A stretch of DNA of 64,000 nt, from positions 62,001-126,000 of the forward strand of contig NZ_NPDU01000002.1 in NCBI RefSeq assembly GCF_002811985.1. Direction: 5' to 3'. How positions within the stretch are numbered: the stretch's first letter is position 1; each line of letters starts with the position of its first letter. The notes under the pieces are model-generated. The model was not told the DNA's origin and ran no database searches. It saw nothing but the letters and a program-made list of their open reading frames with translations. Of the stretch, positions 25,706-39,884 are shown in pieces. A program made the position numbers and the translations under genes. Source of the stretch: Leptospira adleri. Its GTDB lineage: Bacteria > Spirochaetota > Leptospiria > Leptospirales > Leptospiraceae.

Positions 25706-27112
25706 ATGAAACAATATGATATCATCGTAATCGGAACCGGAGGCGGAACCAAGTTGGTAACCCCTCCTTCCAAGCTCGGCTACAAAGTCGCAGTGATCGA
25801 AAAGGAAACTCCCGGCGGAACGTGTCTCAATCGAGGTTGTATTCCGTCCAAGATGTTGATTTATCCCGCTGAAATTTTAACCCTTGTAAAACACTCCGAA
25901 AAGTTTCAGATTTCGTTTCCGAAAAAACCGATCGTCGATTTCAAAGCTCTCGTGGAAAGAGTTTCCAGAACGGTGGATGAGGAATCCGCCTCGATTCTTC
26001 CGGCTTATGAAAAAAACCCTAACATCGATTATATACACGGGGTCGCACAATTCGTTTCCGATCGTGTAATCCGTGTTAACGGGGAAGAATTGACCGCGGA
26101 AAGAATTTTTATCGCAGCCGGCGCGAGACCCTCGATCCCGGACATACCGGGTTTGGAAGGAACTCCTTATATGACAAGTCGCGAAGCCCTGCGGAGAACG
26201 GAACTCCCAAAATCACTCGCCGTCGTCGGCGGGGGATTTATCGCCTTGGAATTGGGTTTCGCCTATTCTGCGTTCGGCTCCGAAGTCGCTTTTTTGGTTC
26301 GCAACAGGATGATCAAAAACGAAGACGGAGACGTCGTAGACGAATTCGAACGGGTTTTCTCAAAAGAACAAAACGTATTACTTCATTGCAACATTCAAAA
26401 GATAGAATATAAGGAGAATCGGTTTTATTTGGACGTTATCGTCGACGGAAAGCAAACCGCTTTGGAATCGGAGGCCTTACTCGTCGCAACCGGAATTCGG
26501 CCGAATTCCGATCTGCTCGGACTTTCCAACACGAAAATTAAAACCGACAAAGACGGATATATTCAAGTAAACGAATATCTCGAAACGACCGCTCCGGGAG
26601 TTTACGCGCTCGGAGATATCATCGGAAGATATTTTTACAGACATTCGGTCAACTTCGAAGGCGAATTCCTCTTTCGAACTCTCTATCAGGAAAAGAAAAG
26701 AACGCCGATCGAATATCCTCCGGTCCCGCACGCGGTTTTTACTCACCCGCAAGTTGCCAAAGTCGGCAAAACCGAAGAGGAACTCAAAACATTAGGAATC
26801 GATTATATCGCAGCGAAAAATCCATACGGTTCGAGCGCGACCGGAATGGCTCGGCTTTCCGACTCGGGTTTTATCAAAATTCTTGTGGAGAAAAAAACTA
26901 GAAAAGTTTTGGGAGCCCACGCGATCGGGGACGAGGCTTCGAACGTGATTCACCTTTTCGTCCTTCTGATTACGATGAACGGAACCGTCGACGACCTTCT
27001 AAAAATGATCTACATCCATCCCGCGTTACCCGAGATCGCGCGTAACGCGGCAAGAAAGGCGAATGAAATTCTTCAAACATTAGAAACGACGGGAACCAAA
27101 GAAAAAATATGA
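25706..27112 (+). CDS. Pyridine nucleotide-disulfide oxidoreductase (dihydrolipoamide dehydrogenase-like)
   Basis: A 468-residue FAD enzyme of the Lpd/mercuric reductase/glutathione reductase family. The redox-active disulfide is in GGTCLNRGCIPSKML (Cys40, Cys45). The NAD(P) Rossmann motif is VVGGGFIALELG at about 173-184, ALGDI is the second FAD motif, and HPALPE near the C-terminus carries the catalytic His-Glu pair. The N-terminal FAD loop reads GTGGGTKLV instead of the usual GxGxxG/A, an odd change. Without neighbouring pyruvate dehydrogenase genes it is more likely a stand-alone disulfide reductase than the complex E3. Its stop overlaps the ABC ATPase start by four bases. Confidence 0.88.
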   Translation: MKQYDIIVIGTGGGTKLVTPPSKLGYKVAVIEKETPGGTCLNRGCIPSKMLIYPAEILTLVKHSEKFQISFPKKPIVDFKALVERVSRTVDEESASILPAYEKNPNIDYIHGVAQFVSDRVIRVNGEELTAERIFIAAGARPSIPDIPGLEGTPYMTSREALRRTELPKSLAVVGGGFIALELGFAYSAFGSEVAFLVRNRMIKNEDGDVVDEFERVFSKEQNVLLHCNIQKIEYKENRFYLDVIVDGKQTALESEALLVATGIRPNSDLLGLSNTKIKTDKDGYIQVNEYLETTAPGVYALGDIIGRYFYRHSVNFEGEFLFRTLYQEKKRTPIEYPPVPHAVFTHPQVAKVGKTEEELKTLGIDYIAAKNPYGSSATGMARLSDSGFIKILVEKKTRKVLGAHAIGDEASNVIHLFVLLITMNGTVDDLLKMIYIHPALPEIARNAARKANEILQTLETTGTKEKI

Positions 27113-28022
27113 AATTTGCGCTGCAAATTGAGAACTTAGTCAAAACCTATTCCGGCGGAGTTACGGCCCTCAAAGGAATCAGTTTAAACGTGGAAAGCGG
27201 GGATTTTTTTGCTCTACTCGGTCCGAACGGAGCGGGAAAATCGACTACGATCGGAATTCTGAGTTCCTTAGTGAACAAAACATCGGGAAAAGTTCAGATC
27301 TTTGACGCGGATATCGACGTCGATTTGGCAAAAGCGAAATCGTACATCGGAGTCGTTCCTCAGGAGTTCAACTTCAATATCTTCGAAAGAGTGGATCAGA
27401 TCGTGGTCAATCAAGGCGGTTATTACGGTTTGGATCGTAAGTTGGCCGCCGAACGCGCCGAAGGTTATTTGGCCCAACTCGGACTCTATGAAAAACGTAA
27501 GGAAACCGCCGGTCGACTTTCCGGAGGAATGAAACGAAGATTGATGATCGCTCGGGCTCTGATTCACAATCCGAAAATTCTCATCTTGGACGAACCGACC
27601 GCCGGAGTGGACATAGAACTCAGACGTTCTCTTTGGGAATATCTCCAGAAGTTGAACGCCTCGGGAATTACGGTCATCTTAACGACTCATTATCTGGAAG
27701 AAGCCGAAAGTCTTTGCAGAAACATCGCGATCATCGACCAGGGAAAAATCGTTGAGAACACTTCGATGAAGGACCTCCTACAAAAACTGGATCAGGAAAC
27801 ATTCATTTTGGATTTTACGGGTAATCTCAATTCTCATCGCAGCGCGCCAGGCATCGAAATCAAACAGATAGACAACTCCACTTTGGAGGTTTCCGTCTTC
27901 CAAGACGCGTCCTTGAACGATCTTTTCAAACTTCTCGATCAGAACGGAATCAAAATCAGCAGCATGAGAAACAAATCGAACCGATTAGAAGAACTCTTCC
28001 TCAAACTGGTGGAGAAAAAACT

Positions 28023-28026
<4 letters not shown>
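27109..28026 (+). CDS. ABC-2 type transporter ATP-binding protein
   Basis: A 305-residue ATPase of the DrrA/CcmA-like subfamily. Walker A is LGPNGAGKST at about 38-47, the Q-loop VVPQEFNF follows, the signature is LSGGMKRR, Walker B is ILILDEPTAGVD, and the switch histidine is in LTTHYLEEAE. The C-terminal 70 residues are the extra domain common to this subfamily. It overlaps both the oxidoreductase stop and the permease start by four bases. This pair forms a two-component exporter; substrates of such exporters include lipids, polysaccharides and drugs. Confidence 0.94.
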
Positions 28027-28796
<770 letters not shown>

Positions 28797-28808
28797 TTCC
28801 ACAAACAC

Positions 28809-29078
28809 ATGAGTATTCAAGAAGATATCAAACAAAGATTACTCCAGGAATTGCAACCATCCCGATTGGAGGTTGTCGATTTCAGCGAAGAGCACTCGGG
28901 TCATACGGGAAACCCTGAAAACAAGAAGGAAGGAACTCATATCAGAATCGTTCTAATCTCTTCGGCTTTTTCCGGCAAATCCAAGGTGGAACAACACAGG
29001 GTCGTGTATTCCATTCTAAAACCCTGGATCGATCGCGGACTTCACGCGATCGTACTCGAAACCGGAGAAAACGAGTAA
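28809..29078 (+). CDS. BolA family protein, BolA1-like
   Basis: An 89-residue BolA-domain protein. The fold features are FSEEHSGHTG, GTHIRIVLIS, the invariant HR in VEQHRVVYSIL and LHAIVLET at the C-terminus. BolA proteins form [2Fe-2S]-bridged heterodimers with monothiol CGFS glutaredoxins and act in iron sensing or Fe-S cluster trafficking. The CGFS glutaredoxin gene is 315 bases downstream, after a second bolA. The ATG is 12 bases after the ABC permease stop. Confidence 0.9.
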   Translation: MSIQEDIKQRLLQELQPSRLEVVDFSEEHSGHTGNPENKKEGTHIRIVLISSAFSGKSKVEQHRVVYSILKPWIDRGLHAIVLETGENE

Positions 29079-29169
29079 ATTCGGATTGTAACAAAAACGG
29101 GATCGAAAATGCTAAATCTGAGATCTCAGAAATCGAACGGACGACGAGATCCGGTCTAAAGAAAGAACG

Positions 29170-29397
29170 ATGACAATCGATGAAATAAAAAGTAAAATAG
29201 AATCCGGTCTTCCGGATTCTAAGGTAACGATACTCGATCCTTATAAGGACGGAGTACATATCAAGGCAGTTGTGATTTACAAAGGATTTGAAGGTAAATC
29301 CATTTTAGAACAGCATAGAATGGTCTATGAAACTCTAAAAGAAGAACTAAAACAAGAAGTGCACGCGCTTGCACTGGAAACGAGGACACAAGAATGA
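29170..29397 (+). CDS. BolA family protein, IbaG/BolA2-like
   Basis: A 75-residue BolA-domain protein, shorter than its neighbour and lacking the long loop with the extra histidine, as in IbaG/BolA2. It retains VHIKAVVIYKGFEGKS, the HR pair in EQHRMVYETL and VHALALET. Its stop overlaps the glutaredoxin ATG by four bases, so it is the obvious partner of that CGFS glutaredoxin. Two bolA genes in tandem are a duplication with divergence. Confidence 0.9.
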   Translation: MTIDEIKSKIESGLPDSKVTILDPYKDGVHIKAVVIYKGFEGKSILEQHRMVYETLKEELKQEVHALALETRTQE

Positions 29398-29714
29398 ACG
29401 ACGCGGTAAAACAGAAGATAGAAGAATTGGTAGGCTCGGACAAGGTTTTCCTTTTTATGAAAGGAACTCCGGATGCGCCTATGTGCGGCTTTTCGGCGGG
29501 AGTAGCAAACGTTCTCAGAAGTTTAGGAATTCAATACGGTTCCTTCAACGTTTTGTCCGACGAGGTCATCCGTCAGGGAATCAAGGACTTCGCAAATTGG
29601 CCGACCATTCCTCAGCTCTATGTAAACGGAGAATTTATCGGCGGTCACGACATCGTAGTCGAGATGGCGAAGTCCGGCGATCTTCAGAAAAAAGTCGGAA
29701 CGATTCCCGCGTGA
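29394..29714 (+). CDS. grxD: Monothiol glutaredoxin, CGFS type (Grx4/GrxD)
   Basis: A 106-residue single-domain monothiol glutaredoxin. The CGFS motif is in APMCGFSAGVANVL at about 29-33, and WPTIPQLYVNGEFIGG holds the cis-Pro and GSH-binding segment. Such proteins bind a glutathione-coordinated [2Fe-2S] cluster and hand it to targets or to BolA. It is overlapped at both ends (bolA2 upstream by four bases, a dithiol glutaredoxin downstream by one base), so bolA2-grxD-grx are coupled. Confidence 0.95.
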   Translation: MNDAVKQKIEELVGSDKVFLFMKGTPDAPMCGFSAGVANVLRSLGIQYGSFNVLSDEVIRQGIKDFANWPTIPQLYVNGEFIGGHDIVVEMAKSGDLQKKVGTIPA

Positions 29715-29956
29715 TGAAACTCTATCACTTTCTTGGCTGCCCTTATTGCGCCTATGTTCGAGAAGAATTTTCGAAGATGGGACTCGTCCAGGGAAAAGAT
29801 TATGAACTCGTGGAAGCGAGCCGGGGAACTCCCGGCCGTGAAGAAGTGGTTCGTCTCGGAGGAAAGAGTCAGGTTCCTTTTTTAGTCGACGGTTCTATTC
29901 AGATGTATGAATCCAGAGACATCGTAACCTATGTAAAACAAAAGAAGGCCTCTTAA
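29714..29956 (+). CDS. Dithiol glutaredoxin
   Basis: An 80-residue glutaredoxin. The ATG lies in TGATG, overlapping the previous stop by one base. The active site CPYC is at Cys9-Cys12 (LGCPYCAYV), the cis-Pro is in SQVPFLVDG, and YESRDIVTYV is the C-terminal glutathione-binding segment. The first strand and helix and the ESRDI motif are also like the N-terminal domain of small GST-type proteins, but the length fits a GrxC-like glutaredoxin. Its end overlaps the convergent gshB-like gene by four bases, which places GSH-using and GSH-making genes head to head. Confidence 0.9.
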   Translation: MKLYHFLGCPYCAYVREEFSKMGLVQGKDYELVEASRGTPGREEVVRLGGKSQVPFLVDGSIQMYESRDIVTYVKQKKAS

Positions 29957-30971
29957 AAACCCAACAAAGTTAAGATCTTATTTCCAACATCCCTGTTTTT
30001 ACCTTCGTAAGGATAATTGTGAATGTACAAAACGGGGTTGAAGTTCAATTCTAAAATTCGATAGTCCCCTTTCCTTTCCAAGTCCTTCAGAATGATATCG
30101 ACTCCGCAGATCTTAGCTCCTACCGATTTGGCCGCCTTCACAGCCAATTCTTTATAATAAGAATCCGCCAAATCGGTGACGTCGATCGAATCTCCTCCGG
30201 TGCTGATATTGGAATTTTTTCTAAGAAAAACCTTCTGCCCTCTTTTTGGAATCGAATCCTTTGAGAAGCGCGATTGTTCCAGGACATCGACTTCGGTATC
30301 ACCGAGCTGAATTTTCTCAAGCGGAGTAACGTGCCCGACCCCGCGTCTCGGATCTTCGTTTTTTTGCGCAACGAGTTCTTCGATCGTATGCTCTCCGTCC
30401 CCGGTCACGTTAGCCGGAATACGATTACAAACGGCGACGGTTTCTTCTCCGATCACTAAAAAGCGGTATTCATTGCCTTCGGCAAACTCTTCTACGATCA
30501 CCGATTCGGAATGATTGAAAGCGATTTTGACGGCTTTTTTAGCGTCGTCCGCGGTGGCATTCGGAAGAAGGATCGTGATGCCGATTCCGAAATTGGTGGT
30601 CACAGGTTTTACCACCATTTTTTTTTCCTTATGCGTTTCCCAAAAGGAAAGCGCCGGCTCCGGTTCGCCGAAACTATCTCCCGCCGGTACCAGAAGTCCA
30701 GCCTCATCCATTACGATTTTTGAAATCGTTTTATTCTCCATCACAAGAAATGTCATGTAAGAATCGAGTGCGGTTTTCGAGGCTTCCTTCACATACTGAA
30801 CGTGACCGGAAGAATTTTTCAATCGAAGAAAATGATTCTTACGATCCAAAATTTGAACCTCAAGACCGCGATTGAGCGCGTCGCGGATTACGATCTGAGT
30901 GGAAATTTCAAGGTCTTCGAAATCCTTGAGTGTAAATATCTCGGGAGAAATGAATTCGCCCGATTCTAATT

Positions 30972-30984
<13 letters not shown>
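29953..30984 (-). CDS. ATP-grasp glutathione synthetase, GshF C-terminal type
   Basis: A 343-residue ATP-grasp ligase that probably joins glycine to gamma-glutamylcysteine. It does not resemble E. coli GshB; it matches the C-terminal half of the bifunctional GshF (GshAB). Motifs include MVVKPVTTNFGIGI, EEFAEGNEYRFLVIGE, NRIPANVTGDG, RKNSNISTGGDSID and ILELNFNPVLYIHNYP near the end. Its ATG overlaps the gshA stop by 13 bases in another frame. Thus the two GshF halves are separate, coupled genes. The cyanophycin-synthetase-like match in databases would be a family relationship only. Confidence 0.85.
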
Positions 30985-32530
<1,546 letters not shown>

Positions 32531-32534
<4 letters not shown>

Positions 32535-34264
32535 AGTCCGCCTGTGGCCCCTTCTCCACGTGGATCGCAAGCTCCGTAGAGCATTCCGTTCTCTCTTTTG
32601 ACCGAGAAAAGTTTTGCAAAGTTCGGTGCGATCCTAATATCGTGTTTTCGAACCGAAAGACCGTCGAAAACGTTTCTTTCGTTCACCGACTTCTCGATAA
32701 ATACCGCGTCCGGAAAAAATTGATGATGCACCCTTCCACGCGCAACGGATTCATACAACGTCAGTTTAAAATCAAGATTATAAATCAAGGATTGTAAAAC
32801 CGCATTCACAATATAAGAACCTCCCGGAGCCCCCGTCGCTAAAAACGGTTCCTTATCCTTAAACACAAGAGTCGGAGACATACTGCTCAAAGGAGTTTTC
32901 TTAGGAAGAATCGAATTCGCTTCCGCGCCGATCAAACCGTAGACGTTCGGTTCTCCGGGGGCGCGACTGAAATCGTCCATCGTGTCGTTCAATACGATTC
33001 CGTAACCGGGAACTACAACGGAAGCCCCGAATCGAAAGTTGATGGACTGAGTTGTTGAAACCGAGTTTCCGTCCCGATCCATTACGGATATATGAGTTGT
33101 CTGAGGAGATTCCACGCCAAAGTTTAACTCTTTCAAAAAGGAAGAGCTGCTCGAGGCGGCTTTCGGATCAAAGTTCGAGATCTTTTCCTCCGCGTATTTT
33201 TTGGAAAGAAGTCGATCGATCGGAATTTTCGTAAACTTCGGATCGCCTCCTAAAATCGCACGATCGGCGTATCCACGGCGCATTGCTTCCGCGAGAAAAT
33301 GATAGTACGCGGCGGCGTCCTTATCATACAATTCTTTTAGCGATTTGGTTTCAATCATAGACAACATCGTAAGGAGATGAACTCCCGAAGAAGGAGGAGG
33401 CATCGTATAGATCGTATAATCTCTGTAAGTCGATTTAAGCGTTTTCTCTTCGATCACGCGGAAATTTTTCAGATCCTGTGAAGTGATGAGACCGCCGTTC
33501 CTTTTCATAGAGCTTACAATCGAATCCGCTATCTTTCCTTGATAGAATTCCCTTTCTCCGGTTTCGGAAATCAACTTTAGAGTATTTGCAAGGTCTTTTT
33601 GAACGAGTAGGGAACCGACTTCCGGAACTTTCCCTTTCGGAAGAAAGATTCCTTTCATTTCATCGTCCATGTCTTTCGATGATTTCTGAATCGCCGAAAA
33701 TAAATCCGGATAAACAGGAAACCCGTTCTCCGCCAAACGAATCGCAGGTGCGACGACGGTCTTCAGAGAAAGTTTTCCGTATCGTTTGTGAATCTGAATC
33801 AAACCCGCAACGTTACCCGGAACACCGACTGCGCGAAATCCAAAAAGAGAATCTTCCTTCGGTTTCCGTTTGTACATATTGCGGGACGCAGCTATAGGAG
33901 CTCTTTCACGAAAGTCAAAGGCGATGGGCTCTGGGAATTCATTTAGATACAGAACGAGAAACCCGCCTCCGCCCAAGCCGGTCGAATGAGGTCTTGTGAC
34001 GGAAATCGCAAAGGAAGTAGCAACCACGACGTCCACAACGTTCCCGCCCAACTTACCGATCTCAACTCCGGCCGAGGTAGCTTCGGGCGAATCGGAGGCG
34101 ATCATCAGATTCTTACTCTCGCTGAAATAATCGGTATGTTTTCTTTGATTAGAAGGAGTAACTAGTAAGTCGGTCGAAACCTTTTTACCTTCTATCGAAA
34201 GAGGTATGTCCTTACACGAAAAAAGGAAAAGTATCAGTATGATACGTGCGTATTTTTGTTTCAT
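32531..34264 (-). CDS. ggt: Gamma-glutamyltransferase lipoprotein
   Basis: Cleaves the gamma-glutamyl bond of glutathione or transfers the group. I choose the ATG at 34264: it gives 577 residues opening with a signal peptide and lipobox LFSC (MKQKYARIILILFLFSC), whereas the longer frame adds 53 non-homologous residues read from inside clpA's 3' end. GLGGGGFLVLY and DFRERAP are in the large subunit; the autocleavage nucleophile is the Thr of SPQTTHISVMD, followed by GNSVSTTQSIN; GAPGGSYI is at the glutamate site. It begins 23 bases after clpA's stop and overlaps gshA, so synthesis and turnover of glutathione are coded together. Confidence 0.92.
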
Positions 34265-34287
34265 CGGATCCCGGAGAAATTTGTAAG

Positions 34288-36521
<2,234 letters not shown>

Positions 36522-36525
<4 letters not shown>

Positions 36526-36853
36526 GATTCTTCTTCTCCTTCCTCCACTTCCATCGTACAATGAAGCGGGTATCCGTGTTGTTCCGCCAACTGCTGAACT
36601 TGTATGACCTTGGTTCTCGCCACGTCGTGCGAGTAAACGCCGCATAACGCTTTTCCCGTGATATGCGCTTTTAACATGATCTGTTCGCTTTCTGCTCTTG
36701 TTCTGTGAAAGACCACTTGTAGTATCCAAACTACGAATTCCATCGGCGTGAAATCGTCGTTGAGTATGATCACCCTGTATTTGGAAGGACGTTTGAGCTT
36801 GACCTTCTCCTTGGTCAAAGTCTGTTCTTCCGTATCAAATCGAAAGATCTCGC

Positions 36854-36857
<4 letters not shown>
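36522..36857 (-). CDS. clpS: ATP-dependent Clp protease adaptor ClpS
   Basis: N-degron adaptor that delivers substrates to ClpA. The 111 residues contain KYRVIILNDDFTPMEFVVWIL, the hallmark ClpS stretch (NDD and TPMEFV), and the C-terminal AKVIQ-like region appears as TKVIQVQQLAEQHGYPL. The residues that bind the hydrophobic N-terminal residue (Asn-Asp in NDD, the Met in the TPMEF segment and the following His in the HITG region) are present. The start overlaps the COG3146 stop by four bases, the stop overlaps clpA by four. So clpS and clpA are coupled. Confidence 0.95.
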
Positions 36858-38068
<1,211 letters not shown>

Positions 38069-38101
38069 GCTATTCCTTGGACTTGTTTGATTGCAGTTTT
38101 G

Positions 38102-38668
<567 letters not shown>

Positions 38669-38757
38669 TACTTGGAACCTTCGAATATAGAAACAGTTGA
38701 ACCTAATTTCCTTCCAGCTTGAGGCAGGAAGAAATTATTGTCCAACCATTCTTTAAA

Positions 38758-38774
38758 ATTGGAAAATTTCCAAT
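38758..38774. promoter_or_regulatory. 17-bp palindrome before the anti-sigma gene
   Basis: ATTGGAAA-A-TTTCCAAT: eight-base arms around one central base, with no mismatch, ending 15 bases before the ATG of the DUF1109 gene at 38790. It is in the 130-base divergent spacer between the sigma and anti-sigma genes. The spacer also holds GGAACC at 38674-38679, the -35 core of many ECF promoters, but I see no convincing -10 partner. A dimeric regulator could bind the palindrome. Confidence 0.45.
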
Positions 38775-38789
38775 ATTATAACTTAGAAT

Positions 38790-39422
38790 ATGTTGAGTAA
38801 AGAAGAGAAAACCGAATCGCTAATCCGAAAACTGGGGACCGAACCTCCTTCCAGAGAGAATATATGGGGAAATCTTTTATTTTTAATCCCTCTATTTTCG
38901 ATCGGTTTCATATTATTCTGTTTATCGTTTTACCCGATCACGGCTCCGTTAATTCACATTCCAACTTTGTTTCCTGATTTTCTCTGGATTGCAATCGTCG
39001 GAGCGATTTCATTTTGGGTTCTTTCTCGATTGAGATTTCCGGAGGAATCTTTTTCGAAAACCTCTAAACTTCCTATCTTATTCGGTCTCGTCTGGATTTT
39101 ATATTCCTCCGGTTTGTACGGTTGGGATTTGATCTCGGGTCATGAATTCAGCCACCACATAGGACGTTGTTCCGCGATTATATTTCTTTCCAGTATTCTA
39201 CTGTGCGGAAGCGGATTTTCTCTTTTAAAAAAAGGAAATCCGGGAAATCCGATTTTGAGCTCTGCCGTTCTCTCGGTTTTTAGCCTGGCTCTTGCAAACT
39301 TTTGTCTGAAATTTGTTTGCGGCGATCAGTCTTCGTATCATATTTTCTTTTCACACGGCCTTCCGAGTCTATTTTTATTTTTTATAGGATTCTTCGTACT
39401 TAAGAATATCTTGAAGTGGTAA
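38790..39422 (+). CDS. DUF1109/NrsF-type membrane anti-sigma factor
   Basis: A 210-residue protein with six membrane helices. Its pattern fits DUF1109 (NrsF): an N-terminal cytoplasmic part (SLIRKLGTEPPSRE), then helices, a LLKKGNPGNPILSS segment, FCLKFVCGDQSSYHIFFSHG and a C-terminal KW. The Cys in the VCGD segment and the following His match the conserved C...WH region of the family. NrsF of Caulobacter inhibits SigF and releases it under metal and oxidative stress through conserved cysteines. Here it is divergent from the ECF sigma gene rather than in the same operon. Family assignment is fairly secure, mechanism is inference. Confidence 0.7.
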   Translation: MLSKEEKTESLIRKLGTEPPSRENIWGNLLFLIPLFSIGFILFCLSFYPITAPLIHIPTLFPDFLWIAIVGAISFWVLSRLRFPEESFSKTSKLPILFGLVWILYSSGLYGWDLISGHEFSHHIGRCSAIIFLSSILLCGSGFSLLKKGNPGNPILSSAVLSVFSLALANFCLKFVCGDQSSYHIFFSHGLPSLFLFFIGFFVLKNILKW

Positions 39423-39884
39423 TACACTGCGAATTCAAATTTAGACGCTTGTTCCTTGTTAAAAGCATTCTTAATTTCTTGCAATTGTTTATATAAAATT
39501 GCGTTGGAACTCCGACGGCTTTTCCGTGAGAATCGCGCGCCCCACCCTGATCTTGGGTGGAGGGGTGATGAGCGGACGTATAGGGAGCGAATCATTGAGT
39601 TCCGGTGGCGGGAATGAATCGGACTTCCGCATATCATAAAAAGCGCATACTTCCAAACACAATTCTCTTTCGATTACTTTGTCGGAAGAATCACTCTTGT
39701 TTTTTAAATCACTATTTTGATCTTCTTTATTTGTTACGACAAAATATCATCGAAAAAAAACCGCTTGAAATCGAAACGAGTTCCTATTGTCAAAATGATT
39801 TGCGATCCATCCCCTTCTGTTTTATCTGGGGCTTTATCTTCCTTTCGATCCTTCGGTGGAACCTCGGATCCATTCCCTAACAGA
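39423..39884. other. Intergenic region with a GC-rich hairpin
   Basis: A 462-base spacer between convergent genes (anti-sigma plus, helicase minus), without a convincing gene. It contains a GC hairpin CCACCC-TGATCTT-GGGTGG at 39542-39560 and a weaker AT hairpin with arms GCAATT and AATTGC at 39481-39486 and 39497-39502. The GC hairpin is not followed by a clear T-run on the plus strand, so a terminator role is uncertain. AT-rich frames such as the one at about 39605-39880 lack a ribosome site or family resemblance. Confidence 0.4.
39542..39560. repeat. GC-rich inverted repeat
   Basis: Six-base perfect arms CCACCC and GGGTGG around a seven-base loop TGATCTT. It is in the spacer between the convergent anti-sigma and helicase genes. 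It could be a transcription terminator stem or the remnant of a dispersed repeat; CCCTCCACCACCCTG at about 57645-57661 is a similar pyrimidine-rich stretch without a paired arm. Confidence 0.4.

Noticed and set aside
39605..39880. A 91-codon plus-strand frame in the spacer before the helicase
   Set aside because: No ribosome site, low-complexity translation and no family resemblance.
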